A stretch of DNA of 64,000 bases from Paenibacillus sp. FSL H7-0357 (GTDB lineage Bacteria > Bacillota > Bacilli > Paenibacillales > Paenibacillaceae). The position numbers and the translations under genes were made by a program. Positions 27,972 to 36,105 of this stretch are shown here, one piece after another; within the stretch, counting starts at the first letter, position 1; each line of letters starts with the position of its first letter. The stretch spans positions 4,774,001-4,838,000 of the forward strand of contig NZ_CP009241.1 in NCBI RefSeq assembly GCF_000758525.1. The letters are read 5' to 3'. The notes beneath the pieces were generated by a model, which saw nothing but the letters and a program-made list of their open reading frames with translations, ran no database searches and was not told the DNA's origin.

Positions 27972-28343
27972 ATGAAGATTCAGATTACACCTCTGGCCGA
28001 GAGGAAGCTGAAGGAAAGGCTTGGGGATCAGCCGGGGCTTTTTAAACTCTTTTATGATACGGAGGGTTGCGGCTGCGACGGAATCAATGTTCTGCTGATC
28101 GTTAGTGAAGCACAATCCGGCGATGTTTCCATTGATGCACACGAGTTGCCTTTTATCATCAGCCGCCAGCAGGAGATCTTTTATGAAGAGCAAATGCGGC
28201 TTGATGCCGAGGAGCGCTTCTCTTCGTTCAAGCTGGACAGTCATTCACAGATTTATGGCAAGAATATTCTTGTAAGAGATTTGCGCAATACCGAAGTACC
28301 TCAGCCAGGGGCTGGAATTGCTTGCGAAGTAACTACCCGTTAA
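27972..28343 (+). CDS. yqkB: YqkB-like HesB/IscA-fold protein
   Basis: Iron-sulfur biosynthesis (A-type carrier) fold: MKIQITPLAERKLKERLG, then YDTEGCGCDGINVLLIV. Two closely spaced cysteines (GCGC) are seen, but the C-terminal Cys-x-Cys of genuine IscA/SufA is absent, which is the state of YqkB proteins; a carrier role is therefore doubtful. 123 residues. GGAG about 12 nt upstream. The following 27-bp repeat pair separates it from the carbonic anhydrase. Confidence 0.85.
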   Translation: MKIQITPLAERKLKERLGDQPGLFKLFYDTEGCGCDGINVLLIVSEAQSGDVSIDAHELPFIISRQQEIFYEEQMRLDAEERFSSFKLDSHSQIYGKNILVRDLRNTEVPQPGAGIACEVTTR

Positions 28344-28362
28344 CCCTTAAGCATATATTCCT

Positions 28363-28452
28363 AAACCTAGGAAGCTATGCTCACAAAACACAGTGTATGC
28401 TTCCGAGGCAAGTTTTGCACGAAGTAAACCTAGGAAGCTATGCTCACAAAAC
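28363..28452. repeat. Pair of identical 27-bp direct repeats in a leader
   Basis: The 27-bp sequence starting AAACCTAGGAAGCTATGCTC occurs at 28363-28389 and 28426-28452 with no mismatch. Between them lies related text (GCTTCC...GCAAGTTTTGCACG) that partly complements the repeat. The second copy ends 5 nt before the AGGAGG of the carbonic anhydrase gene, so the pair would be in its 5' leader. Confidence 0.95.
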
Positions 28453-28472
28453 TTTTAGGAGGAAGCATGGTC

Positions 28473-29051
28473 ATGACTCAAATTACAAATATCCTGGAGT
28501 TCAACAAACAGTTTGTCGAGAAAAAAGAATACGAAGCCTATCTGACCAGCCGCTTCCCTGATAAAAAAATGCTGATCATCACTTGCATGGACACCCGGCT
28601 CGTAGAGCTGCTGCCCAAAGCGATGAATTTCAAAAACGGTGATGTCAAAATCATTAAAAATGCCGGTGCGATCATTTCCCAGCCCTTCGGCAGCGTAATG
28701 CGGAGCGTAATGGTCGCGTTATACGAGCTGGATGCGGACGAAGTTATTGTGGTCGGCCATTACGAATGCGGCATGGCTTCGCTGAATGCAGACAAGATGA
28801 TCAACTCGATCAAAGAGCGCGGCGTTTCCGAACAGGTCCTTTCGACCCTGGAGAACTCAGGGATTAAATTAACCAAGTGGCTGCGAGGGTTTGACAATGT
28901 GGAGGAAGGGGTAATTCAAACTGTGGAGCTGATCAAGCGCCACCCCTTACTCCCCCCAAACGTGCCTGTGCACGGCATGATCATCGATCCGGCAACCGGA
29001 GCGCTTGAGCTTGTCTCGGACGGGTATGTGGAGAACAAGGCAACTCTCTGA
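28473..29051 (+). CDS. ytiB: Beta-class carbonic anhydrase (YtiB-like)
   Basis: Zinc enzyme interconverting CO2 and bicarbonate. Zinc ligands appear in ITCMDTRLVELLP (Cys with the Asp-Arg dyad) and VVGHYECGMA (His, Cys). AGGAGG at 28457-28462 serves either ATG 28467 or 28473; I chose MTQITNILEFN at 28473 by likeness to the family. 192 residues, as for YtiB-type clade D enzymes. A strong terminator follows. Position behind a duplicated leader repeat suggests special expression control. Confidence 0.92.
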   Translation: MTQITNILEFNKQFVEKKEYEAYLTSRFPDKKMLIITCMDTRLVELLPKAMNFKNGDVKIIKNAGAIISQPFGSVMRSVMVALYELDADEVIVVGHYECGMASLNADKMINSIKERGVSEQVLSTLENSGIKLTKWLRGFDNVEEGVIQTVELIKRHPLLPPNVPVHGMIIDPATGALELVSDGYVENKATL

Positions 29052-29062
29052 AACTGCTGTTT

Positions 29063-29093
29063 GCGTGGATCCTGGATCCACGCACTTTTTTTT
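29063..29093 (+). terminator. Terminator of the carbonic anhydrase gene
   Basis: GCGTGGATCC-T-GGATCCACGC followed by A-C and eight T, directly after the stop codon. Confidence 0.9.
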
Positions 29094-29215
29094 GGCCATA
29101 ATTTGTATTCCGGCATTTAATCTCTAAATTATTATATTAAAATTGAAACCTCCTAGGGCATACTACGTATTACCGGACAGACACTACAAATCCAAGACAA
29201 CCTTTAGGAGGGTAC

Positions 29216-29650
29216 TTGTACTCAATGAAACCCATGAAACGCGTAATGATGATTGTAATGGCCTTTACCCTGTTTTTTGCCGTAACCGCTCCTGACTTTG
29301 CGGATGCACGACGTGGAGGCGGCTTTAAATCCGGAACCCGCGGATTCACCACCACTCCAAAGAAATCTACAACCAATAATGTGAAAAAAAGCGATAGCAC
29401 CAAAGGAACAACAACCGGCACTGCAAAACGCGGATTCTTCAGCGGAGGCAGCTTGATGAAAGGCCTGATGATCGGCGGAATCGCCGGCTTCCTCTTCGGG
29501 GGCATGTTCGGCGGAATGGGCGCTTTCGGGAATTTCCTTGGCCTAATGATTAATATGCTTGCCATCTATCTTGTAGTGGTACTGATCATGTCCTTCTTCC
29601 GCCGCAGAAAAGAAAGACGCAGGCTTGAAGAAAGGGATGGCCGTTACTAA
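29216..29650 (+). CDS. Membrane protein resembling the N-terminal region of bacterial Tim44-like proteins
   Basis: 144 residues. A signal-like hydrophobic N-terminus (MIVMAFTLFFAVTA) is followed by a basic Gly/Arg/Ser/Thr-rich stretch (ARRGGGFKSGTRGFTTTPKK), a Gly/Met/Phe-rich hydrophobic segment (GLMIGGIAGFLFGGMFGG) and a second membrane helix (MLAIYLVVVLIMSFFRRRKE). This is how bacterial Tim44-like proteins begin, but the Tim44 domain itself is missing. The TTG at 29216 is 4 nt after AGGAGG and ATG 29225 is 13 nt after; either is possible. It ends one base into the ATG of the next gene. Confidence 0.65.
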   Translation: MYSMKPMKRVMMIVMAFTLFFAVTAPDFADARRGGGFKSGTRGFTTTPKKSTTNNVKKSDSTKGTTTGTAKRGFFSGGSLMKGLMIGGIAGFLFGGMFGGMGAFGNFLGLMINMLAIYLVVVLIMSFFRRRKERRRLEERDGRY

Positions 29651-29937
29651 TGCCAACAACTGTTCTAAGCATGGATGAAATTATTAACGCCCTCTGCCTG
29701 CATATGGCTGAACGCAAGGCAGTCCGTGTGGAAGATGTTCAGGTAGAGCTCAGTTGGGAGGAAGATACCGGGTACAGCGCAGAGGTGTGGATTCAAGGCC
29801 GAAGCCAATACCTGGTGGAATCCAATATAACTGAAGCGATCCTCCGCTATATGCACAGTGAGTATGGCATCCGGGCTTACCGCGAAGATCTCAGACTGGA
29901 GCTAGATGAAGAAATAACGGCAATTGTCAGCACCTAA
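29650..29937 (+). CDS. DUF2653/YxcD-like protein
   Basis: 95 residues, acidic alpha/beta protein: MDEIINALCLHMAERKAVRV, VQVELSWEEDTGYSAEVWI, ILRYMHSEYGIRAYREDL. Similar to the DUF2653 family (B. subtilis YxcD); function unknown. Its ATG overlaps the stop of the preceding membrane gene (TAATG), so the two are translationally coupled and probably act together. Strong terminator follows. Confidence 0.75.
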   Translation: MPTTVLSMDEIINALCLHMAERKAVRVEDVQVELSWEEDTGYSAEVWIQGRSQYLVESNITEAILRYMHSEYGIRAYREDLRLELDEEITAIVST

Positions 29938-29961
29938 TCTTATTTTCGCAGTATTCCAACA

Positions 29962-29993
29962 AATAAAGGGACAGCCTCCGGGCTGTCCCTTTA
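29962..29993. terminator. Strong bidirectional terminator
   Basis: AATAAAGGGACAGCC and its complement around a TCCG-type loop; T-rich on both sides. Serves the DUF2653 gene on plus and the micro-ORF at 30018 on minus. A related stem (GGGGCAGCC/GGCTGTCCC) recurs at 31185. Confidence 0.85.
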
Positions 29994-30017
29994 TTGTTCT
30001 CCCGTTAATGTGAACGG

Positions 30018-30116
30018 CTAAATGCTGAACGCATGATAAAGTAAGATGATCACTATACATAACGTGGAAAGGGCGGACAACCACGTAAAAAACAAACTCC
30101 AGTTATAGCTTTTCAT
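30018..30116 (-). CDS. 32-residue single-pass membrane micro-protein
   Basis: Starts ATG 30116, stop TAG 30018. Sequence begins MKSYNWSLFFTWLSALSTL and continues into a hydrophobic helix (LCIVIILLYHAFSI). It overlaps the end of the cse60-like gene by 14 bases in another frame (ATGAAAAGCTATAA), so it would be translated by coupling; there is no separate ribosome binding site. A terminator follows its stop. Confidence 0.55.
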   Translation of the reverse strand: MKSYNWSLFFTWLSALSTLCIVIILLYHAFSI

Positions 30117-30297
30117 TCGTCTTATACACAATCAGAATGGTGCTCCGTTGATGCTCCGCCCCGTCCCGCGAAGATTTGACTACGGAACCGTAGCACACCT
30201 TCACTACTTGTTCTTCCTGCAATCCCATCAGAAATTCATTTGCCTTATTTTCAGCATAGGAATTATCCGCATCTACAAACTCTTTAACTTGAATCAT
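30103..30297 (-). CDS. Cse60-like small sporulation-type protein (DUF2758)
   Basis: 64 residues: MIQVKEFVDADNSYAENKAN, EFLMGLQEEQVVKVCYG and a C-terminal STILIVYKTNEKL. This pattern (MxQVKxF, NEFL, VVxxxY, VIY) is that of the small mother-cell protein Cse60 of B. subtilis. AGGAG precedes ATG 30297. Function unknown. Overlaps a membrane micro-ORF downstream. Confidence 0.75.
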   Translation of the reverse strand: MIQVKEFVDADNSYAENKANEFLMGLQEEQVVKVCYGSVVKSSRDGAEHQRSTILIVYKTNEKL

Positions 30298-30661
30298 AAT
30301 ATTCTCCTTTAATAGATGTAATTATTTGATAGTTCGAATTCTATATAAGAAAACAATGAAGTGCTCATGGCGCATCACTCCTCTGGTAACATTTAATGTA
30401 AGAAACCTCTAAACATACAGCAAGGCACTTCGCAGTAAACTGCGAAATGCCTTAATATCAGTCAAGCTTAACATCCAATGGGAGAAGGGTCAAATGTTTT
30501 CACTCCATAATTATGAAAAAATCCATGGCAGCCCTGTGTAACAATCGTTTGGTTCTCTGCTGAGAAGCTGATATACTGTTGTGAAGGTTTCCATTTACGG
30601 AGATCTCTATTTGTACACCCTTTTTTAAGGGCGGTACACCAAATTTTGAGGAGGGCTGGAC
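30298..30661. other. Intergenic region with hairpins
   Basis: 30422-30453 holds an imperfect stem (AAGGCACTTCGCAG / CTGCGAAATGCCTT) with a TAAA loop and no T-run. 30612-30638 holds an inverted repeat GTACACCCTT...AAGGGCGGTAC, which could be an operator or a leader hairpin for the genes that follow. No ORF with ribosome binding site seen before 30662. Confidence 0.5.
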
Positions 30662-30733
30662 ATGATTACGAATTACAAGATGGCAGCAGGGGATGTTTTT
30701 CTTAGAGGGGGTGAAATCTACTATGAACCATAG
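30662..30733 (+). CDS. 23-residue upstream ORF overlapping the GreA/B-like gene
   Basis: ATG 30662 is preceded by an excellent GAGGAGGG at 8 nt. The peptide MITNYKMAAGDVFLRGGE ends IYYEP with TAG at 30731-30733, overlapping the next gene's ATG (30723) by 11 bases. The arrangement suggests translational coupling or a regulatory leader peptide. Confidence 0.5.
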   Translation: MITNYKMAAGDVFLRGGEIYYEP

Positions 30734-31178
30734 TCTTCTACTGCAAACCTCCCGGACTCAACTGGTAAAGCAGCTGTTATATTTTGATGAAGAGAGAAAT
30801 GGATTTCTCAATCATTATTACCCTGGCAAACATCCTCAGAGAAAACAGGCGGAGGAACTGATTAACCGCTACTGCACTGTTCTAGAGCAACTTCTATCAG
30901 ACTATAGTGAAGAGAAACTATGCTCGAGTGTATTGATTGGAAGCCGGCTGGACCTCCGCTATTTGGCGGATGGTTATATAGACACCTATACCATTGTGTT
31001 CCCTGCATACACCGACCCGGCCGAAGGGAAGATTTCCTGGCTGTCGCCACTGGGTATGCAGCTGCTGATGGCCCAGCGCAATCATGAGTATGAGCTTGAA
31101 GTCCCTTCAGGAAAAATCTCTGTCATGATTGACAACATCAGCTTTGAGAATAGCGGCGAAGTGGATTCAGCAGTCTGA
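30723..31178 (+). CDS. GreA/GreB C-terminal-domain-like protein
   Basis: 151 residues from MNHSLLLQTSRTQLVKQLLY, preceded by an AGGGGGTG site. An N-terminal helical part (residues 1-60) is followed by an FKBP-like fold as in the C-terminal half of Gre factors and Rnk: YTIVFPAYTDPAEGKISWLS, PLGMQLLMAQRNHEYELEV. The acidic coiled-coil tip of genuine GreA is not evident, so it may bind polymerase without cleavage stimulation. A terminator follows at 31185. Confidence 0.7.
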   Translation: MNHSLLLQTSRTQLVKQLLYFDEERNGFLNHYYPGKHPQRKQAEELINRYCTVLEQLLSDYSEEKLCSSVLIGSRLDLRYLADGYIDTYTIVFPAYTDPAEGKISWLSPLGMQLLMAQRNHEYELEVPSGKISVMIDNISFENSGEVDSAV

Positions 31179-31184
31179 ACAAAA

Positions 31185-31211
31185 AAGGGGCAGCCGCCGG
31201 GCTGTCCCTTA
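31185..31211. terminator. Terminator between convergent genes
   Basis: AAGGGGCAGCC-GCCG-GGCTGTCCCTT stem; moderate A/T tracts. It lies between the Gre-like gene (plus) and the MccF-like gene (minus). Confidence 0.75.
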
Positions 31212-31222
31212 ATCATTTTCCG

Positions 31223-32239
31223 CTAATCTTTAAAGTACTGGGTAATTGTCCCCGCACCGTTCTGCACCTTCACCTCCGCATACGCCCCGTTGATTAAAGT
31301 GAGCTGCGGCGGAACATGGCCGAAGTCAACATCATAGATTACCGGCAATTGAAGCTCCTCAGACAACTCTTTGTAACAATCCTCCACCGTATAGCTGTCC
31401 ACCGGACGATTGGCACCGCTTCTCCCGAACATAATACCGGAGCAATGCTCGAACCAGCCAGCCAGTTTCATCTGCACCAAAGACCGGCGCAAATCCACCG
31501 TGTTCAATTCACAATTCTCCAAATACCACAGGATCGGTTCGTTGTGAATCATATTCTGCTGAAAATACTGCACATTTCCGAAAGGTGTCCCGATAATATG
31601 CCGGATCACATCTATGCATCCGCCAAGCAAACGCCCGGACAGTGTTACTTCACCAGCAGTCACCGATTTCCAAACCGTCGGCTCATCCAAATGAAAGATA
31701 AAGGGGGAATTGACGTCCACTCCCCCCTCCTGCTGATACTTTGCTGAAGATTTCTGCATAATCGAACCTCCACGGGTCGTGGACATTACCTTTTGCCACA
31801 TAGCTGTAGTGTTATCGGTTTGCTTCCCTCTCAGATCTGCCAGGCTTGGACCGTGCGCTGTTGCCAGACCCGTCTGCAGCGTAATGGCAAGCAGCAGCAG
31901 ACTGATATCGGAAAAACCCAATATCCATTTCTCCTGCACCAGGCTGAAATCTATATATTCCAGCATTTCAATCAACAATTCCCCGCCCCATGGCGGAATG
32001 ATAAGGTCGATGGCGTCATCCTGCATCATGGAGTTAAATTCCTCGGCACGTGTTTTGCCTGAAGCTGATTTGGCTTTATTCTGTTTAAATACCGTCTCGC
32101 CGCAATGCACCCGGTATCCTTTTTCTTTCATCCGCTCACAGGCTTGCTCGAACAGCTTACGGTCTAGTGGACTTACGCCATATGAAGAAGCCGTCACACC
32201 GATCGCTGCCCCATCGTTCAATAAAGGGTATGTAATCAT
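31223..32239 (-). CDS. S66-family serine peptidase (LD-carboxypeptidase/MccF-like)
   Basis: Ser-Glu-His peptidase family that trims peptidoglycan tetrapeptides or inactivates microcin-C-type aminoacyl nucleotides. Residues: IGVTASSYGVSPLDRKLFEQ, IIPPWGGELLIEMLEYIDF, LGFSDISLLLLAI (nucleophile region; here GFSD), TAHGPSLADL, and the C-terminal half with LLGGCIDVIRHIIGTPFG and VDFGHVPPQLTL (His). 338 residues, closer to MccF-like than LdcA (about 305). AGGAGG 6 nt before the ATG. Confidence 0.88.
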   Translation of the reverse strand: MITYPLLNDGAAIGVTASSYGVSPLDRKLFEQACERMKEKGYRVHCGETVFKQNKAKSASGKTRAEEFNSMMQDDAIDLIIPPWGGELLIEMLEYIDFSLVQEKWILGFSDISLLLLAITLQTGLATAHGPSLADLRGKQTDNTTAMWQKVMSTTRGGSIMQKSSAKYQQEGGVDVNSPFIFHLDEPTVWKSVTAGEVTLSGRLLGGCIDVIRHIIGTPFGNVQYFQQNMIHNEPILWYLENCELNTVDLRRSLVQMKLAGWFEHCSGIMFGRSGANRPVDSYTVEDCYKELSEELQLPVIYDVDFGHVPPQLTLINGAYAEVKVQNGAGTITQYFKD

Positions 32240-32413
32240 TTTCTACCTCCTGAAAAAATTCCCGCAATCCACCTTTGATTCTACATCGAATAGCCAGTCT
32301 TCGAAAGCCCGGATTTATCTTATACAGATACAAACGGCATAAGACATGACCAGAACATACGGCAGAGCTGCCGATGATCCAGATCATGTCTTGTATTCGT
32401 GATAGGCCCGGGA

Positions 32414-32773
32414 TTAGATCAAAGAGATGGCGAGCAGTTCGAACAGCACAAGCGGCAAGATCACATTATTGTTAACCGGCGCGGGATATGGATAGTAGCC
32501 CGGACCCGGCGGGAATGGTTTGTAGTAGGGATTATAGTATCCGCGTACAGATTGTGTGGTGGCGGTAACTGACAGGTACAGATTTTTACTGTCCATCCCC
32601 GCAATGGTTCCCTCATGCATGAGTCCGTCAATCGTCTGTACTTTCACTTTGTGGTTTAAGTAGGGTTTGCAGGAGTGGTGCAGAGATTCACGCACTCCGT
32701 GCAGGTGCTGGACTACAGCAGGATCGGCTTGATAGATAACCGTCGCTTGCTGGCTGGAATTATATGTCGACAT
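32414..32773 (-). CDS. LSm-like protein with hydrophobic C-terminal tail (paralogue of 18987-19235)
   Basis: 119 residues. Core KVKVQTIDGLMHEGTIAGMD then KNLYLSV matches the other copy's VRIMTTDGKQHEGIIVDVD then NNVYLKT; a Pro/Tyr/Gly-rich linker (YYNPYYKPFPPGPGYYPYP) and a hydrophobic end (LPLVLFELLAISLI) follow in the same order. An N-terminal 35-residue extension is extra here. GGAGGTC 8 nt before ATG. Family not recognised. Confidence 0.7.
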   Translation of the reverse strand: MSTYNSSQQATVIYQADPAVVQHLHGVRESLHHSCKPYLNHKVKVQTIDGLMHEGTIAGMDSKNLYLSVTATTQSVRGYYNPYYKPFPPGPGYYPYPAPVNNNVILPLVLFELLAISLI

Positions 32774-32952
32774 GTTGGTTGACCTCCGTAATTGGTTTTG
32801 CTTCAGTCTATGCTAATGCCTATAGTAAGGTGTCTTCCCCTCCCATATCGTATAGAATGCCGCCCCAGACAAGTCTCCCGGAAAACCAAATAGCCGCACG
32901 CGGGGCTAGTTCCCATGTACGGCTTGTTTATCTTTTTTAGGGTTACATCCCT

Positions 32953-33792
32953 TTAAAAAGCCACTCCGATTCCGCCTTCGCCGGCATAGGTGCCCATAAC
33001 CGGTCCCATGCTGGAGAATACGACCTCTTTAAAGGGGTGCTTTTCGAGAATGCGTTCTTTAATCTCCAGGGCCAGCTTCTCGCAGTTGCTGTGCACAATG
33101 GCAATAACCGCCTTCTCATAATCATGCTGCTTCTCCTCAAGCTTGGCCAGCAGATGGTTGAGCGCCTTGGGCAGCCCGCGGGTTTTCTCCACCACCTCAA
33201 CTGTGCCTTCCTCGCTGATTTTGAGCAGCAGCTTGATGTTCAGCACCGAAGCCACCGCGCCAGACAAACGGTTCAGCCGTCCGCCCTTGATTACATTTTC
33301 CAACGTATCCAGCGTGAAAAATGCTTCCACTTCCCGGGATTTGAGAAGAATCATTTCTTTCAATTCCGCAAGGCTTGAACAGGTCACCGACCATTTCGCC
33401 GCGAAGGCGACAATCAGGGATAGTCCACCGGAAAATCTCTTCGTATCTATAACTTCAATCGCATTCGGAAATCCTTCTTCTTCATACATTTCCTTGGCGA
33501 TCATCGCGGCCTGATAGGTGCTGCTAATATTGGAGGACATGCAGACGACCATAATGTCAGTGCCTGCTTCCACTTCTTTGAACTTATCCAGGAAGACTTG
33601 CGGACTGGGACTTGCTGTGGTCGGCAGTTCCTTCGATTCACGCATTTTAGCATAAAAAGCCTTCGTTTCCGTATCTTCCGGCATCAGCTCATGTCCGAAA
33701 TGAACCGGCAGCTGGACTACAGTAATATCATATTGGTCAACATACTCAAGGGGGATATCGGAACCGCTATCCGTAATTATCTTGATGGGCAT
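32953..33792 (-). CDS. DegV-family fatty-acid-binding protein
   Basis: Binds a fatty acid in a two-domain fold; FakB-type members deliver fatty acids to the kinase FakA. MPIKIITDSGSDIPLEYVDQ, TASPSPQVFLDKFKE and VCMSSNISSTYQAAMIA are the DegV signatures; GPVMGTYAGEGGIGVAF closes the family fold. 279 residues. AGGAGAG before the ATG. No FakA-like partner nearby. Confidence 0.93.
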   Translation of the reverse strand: MPIKIITDSGSDIPLEYVDQYDITVVQLPVHFGHELMPEDTETKAFYAKMRESKELPTTASPSPQVFLDKFKEVEAGTDIMVVCMSSNISSTYQAAMIAKEMYEEEGFPNAIEVIDTKRFSGGLSLIVAFAAKWSVTCSSLAELKEMILLKSREVEAFFTLDTLENVIKGGRLNRLSGAVASVLNIKLLLKISEEGTVEVVEKTRGLPKALNHLLAKLEEKQHDYEKAVIAIVHSNCEKLALEIKERILEKHPFKEVVFSSMGPVMGTYAGEGGIGVAF

Positions 33793-34030
33793 CAGGGTGC
33801 TCTCCTTTCAATTCTATATTATTATAGTCACCATCAGCACGAATCAATAGTACATTTTATAACTTGTCAAAACATATGTTTTATGCTTAGGGGCACATTA
33901 ACTCACTTTCCGGACTATTTTTGCTGTTTGAAGACTCCCTATAACTGAAATAGCAGGCTCAAGTGTACTTTCTTACCTTTCGATGTTGTGATATGGTAAA
34001 TAAATCAGCGTATAGAAATGGAGTGTAACC

Positions 34031-34243
34031 ATGGGCAAGAACAGAGTATGGAACAAAGGCAAGCATAACGGAGGCGGACTGGCGAAGAAAAATGTAACGG
34101 ACAAAGAATCCGCAGAATCGGCAACCCCAGCCGAGAGCGCTCCTGAGATTCCGAATCCGCGGATTGATACAGTAAAACCGATGAACCGCAGCAATTGGGT
34201 CGTTCGACCGGCTAGGGTAACTCCTAAAGAAACGAAAGAATAA
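34031..34243 (+). CDS. Small hydrophilic protein, unknown
   Basis: 70 residues, basic N-terminus (MGKNRVWNKGKHNGGGLAKK), Glu/Ser/Ala-rich middle, and a C-terminal segment MNRSNWVVRPARVTPKE. Predicted to be largely disordered. GGAGTG 6-8 nt before ATG and a terminator after it (34281-34322) support a real gene. No family recognised. Confidence 0.6.
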   Translation: MGKNRVWNKGKHNGGGLAKKNVTDKESAESATPAESAPEIPNPRIDTVKPMNRSNWVVRPARVTPKETKE

Positions 34244-34280
34244 CAAGCTAAGTCTTAACCTATATCATTACAACAAGCAA

Positions 34281-34328
34281 ATACCCAGTCAGAACACGAA
34301 AATTCAGTGTTAGACTGGGTATATTTTT
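34281..34328. terminator. Terminator between convergent genes
   Basis: ATACCCAGTC ... GACTGGGTAT with an inner AACAC/GTGTT pairing, followed on the plus strand by ATTTTTAT. It ends the small ORF at 34031 and may also stop the kinase gene from the other side. Confidence 0.75.
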
Positions 34329-34365
34329 ATAAACTTAGCATTTTGGGTAGGTATATGAGAATGAT

Positions 34366-34902
34366 CTATGCTTCGACCACTGTTTCCCCTTCCCCAGAAG
34401 GGGTCTCAAAACCGTTTAAAAACCGTGTAAGCGTGTCCTCAGTGATTGGAAACGCCGCATTGGCATCAAATCGCTCACTGCGGATTAGCAGCCTCTGCCG
34501 TAATTCCTCAGGCTCAACCTTCAAATGAATCAGTTCCCACACGCCGCCATACTGTTCAATCAGCTGCTTGTAATCGTTCCGTCTTTGACGCTGCCAAAAG
34601 CTGAAATCGATGACGACATGCTGCTTCCCCTGGATCAGGCGGACCAGCTCCCCGCGCAGCTTCATTTCGGATTGTTCTTTATACTGCTCATAATTCTCTT
34701 CAGGGTAATCTACTCCATAACGTCCGTGAGAAGCCCAAATGTCTTCATCTATTGAGAGACGGACGAATCCCTCTTTCTCCAGCTTTTGAGCAAAGGTTGT
34801 TTTACCCGACCCTGCCACTCCGCACATCATCACAACGACAGGAGCTGCGTTCATCGCCTTGTACTGCACCAGCTGTCCGATCACTGACTTTTCACTCCGC
34901 AT
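34366..34902 (-). CDS. P-loop kinase-like ATPase (AAA_33 type)
   Basis: 178 residues. Walker A MCGVAGSGKTTFAQKLEKEG near residue 27, then RLSIDEDIWASHGRYG and a Walker-B-like VVIDFSFWQRQRRNDY, and a lid ERFDANAAFPITEDTL. This is the layout of small zeta-toxin/PNKP-like kinases such as those acting on nucleotides, antibiotics or sugars; substrate unknown. GAAGGAG ahead of ATG. Alone between convergent and divergent neighbours. Confidence 0.8.
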   Translation of the reverse strand: MRSEKSVIGQLVQYKAMNAAPVVVMMCGVAGSGKTTFAQKLEKEGFVRLSIDEDIWASHGRYGVDYPEENYEQYKEQSEMKLRGELVRLIQGKQHVVIDFSFWQRQRRNDYKQLIEQYGGVWELIHLKVEPEELRQRLLIRSERFDANAAFPITEDTLTRFLNGFETPSGEGETVVEA

Positions 34903-35070
34903 AAGATGTCATCTCCTTCCCGGTCAACCGAATGTGCAGATCGTTTCTATGTATTTCTCTGTCAGGCAGGCGAAATCCTGTTCGATAAAAAGCTAGACTA
35001 AGGTCCGTTGTTACGGGAATTAGTATGAAGATATACTATTAAGGGACAACATTCAAGAAGGAGACTGATT

Positions 35071-35949
35071 ATGAGTAAAAAAAGCATGAGGGCCGGCCTC
35101 TCTACTGGCAAAGCCTTACTGGCTATAGTTGGAGGAATCCTGGTTCTGGTCCTTGCCCAAGTTATTGCAAGTCTGATCTACTTGGTACCCTTTCCGCACA
35201 CGGTATCCATTGTTCTATATTACTTGCTGTATATTGCGCTTGCCTATCTGGGAGTTAAGCTGTTAAGTGAACGGATACTGAAGCTGTCTTTACAGGAATG
35301 CCGCATACATAGACCGCGTGCTGCTGCAAGATGGCTGCTGTGTGCCGTTACACTGCCTGTTGCTGTATCAGCAATCCTGTTATGCTTGCCCGGTGAATTT
35401 ATTCCCGGCAACATGGATGCAGGAGAGACTGCCCTCATTATTGTAACAGCAATTGTCGGCACTGGGCTGGGTGCAGGCATCGTTGAAGAAATGATCTTCA
35501 GGGGAATCATTATGAAATCACTTGAACTGCGGTGGGGAAAAACGGTAGCAATCTGGGTGCCGTCTGTCATCTTCGGTTTGATCCATGCGATAGGCGCAGG
35601 CCTCAATGCCGCTGATTTGCTTCTGCTCTTCGTCGGGGGGACCAGTGTCGGCATTATGTTCTCCTTAATCGTGTACCGAAGCGGCTCCATTTGGAGCAGT
35701 GCGATAGTGCATGCTGTATGGAACATAGTTATGATTGGTGATATTTTACATATTGGGACAAAACCTGTTGAGAATGTTATTCTCTCTTACAAATTAACCT
35801 TGGATTCCACCTTACTGACTGGAGGGAATTTCGGCGTAGAGCTTTCTGCCGCTGCCATTGCAGGATATTGGTCAGTAATTGCTGTAATAATATATTTGTC
35901 CAAAAAGCGCAGTACTCAACCTTTGAACATGCCGACAAGCTTAAGATGA
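35071..35949 (+). CDS. CPBP-family intramembrane metalloprotease
   Basis: Abi/CAAX-protease family, 292 residues with about eight hydrophobic helices. The three catalytic motifs are intact: EEMIFRGIIMKSLELRWG (EExxxR), FGLIHAIGAG (FxxxH) and HAVWNIVMIGD (HxxxN). Such proteins act in prenyl-protein processing, bacteriocin immunity or sigma-factor pathways; none is indicated by the neighbours. GAAGGAG 8 nt before ATG. Its last 45 bases and some downstream text recur at 50104-50160. Confidence 0.9.
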   Translation: MSKKSMRAGLSTGKALLAIVGGILVLVLAQVIASLIYLVPFPHTVSIVLYYLLYIALAYLGVKLLSERILKLSLQECRIHRPRAAARWLLCAVTLPVAVSAILLCLPGEFIPGNMDAGETALIIVTAIVGTGLGAGIVEEMIFRGIIMKSLELRWGKTVAIWVPSVIFGLIHAIGAGLNAADLLLLFVGGTSVGIMFSLIVYRSGSIWSSAIVHAVWNIVMIGDILHIGTKPVENVILSYKLTLDSTLLTGGNFGVELSAAAIAGYWSVIAVIIYLSKKRSTQPLNMPTSLR

Positions 35950-36105
35950 CAAACGCCTCCTAAGATCTCAGAGTGAGCAATTCAATTTGTGGTGGCCTAG
36001 TCGTCAAGCCTTATAGAGGCAACCAACTATATTCACCACCATTAAAGTATACACCTTGTGCAATGAGTCAGCTTGACGTATACTCCCATTAAGGGAGAGA
36101 TGGAT

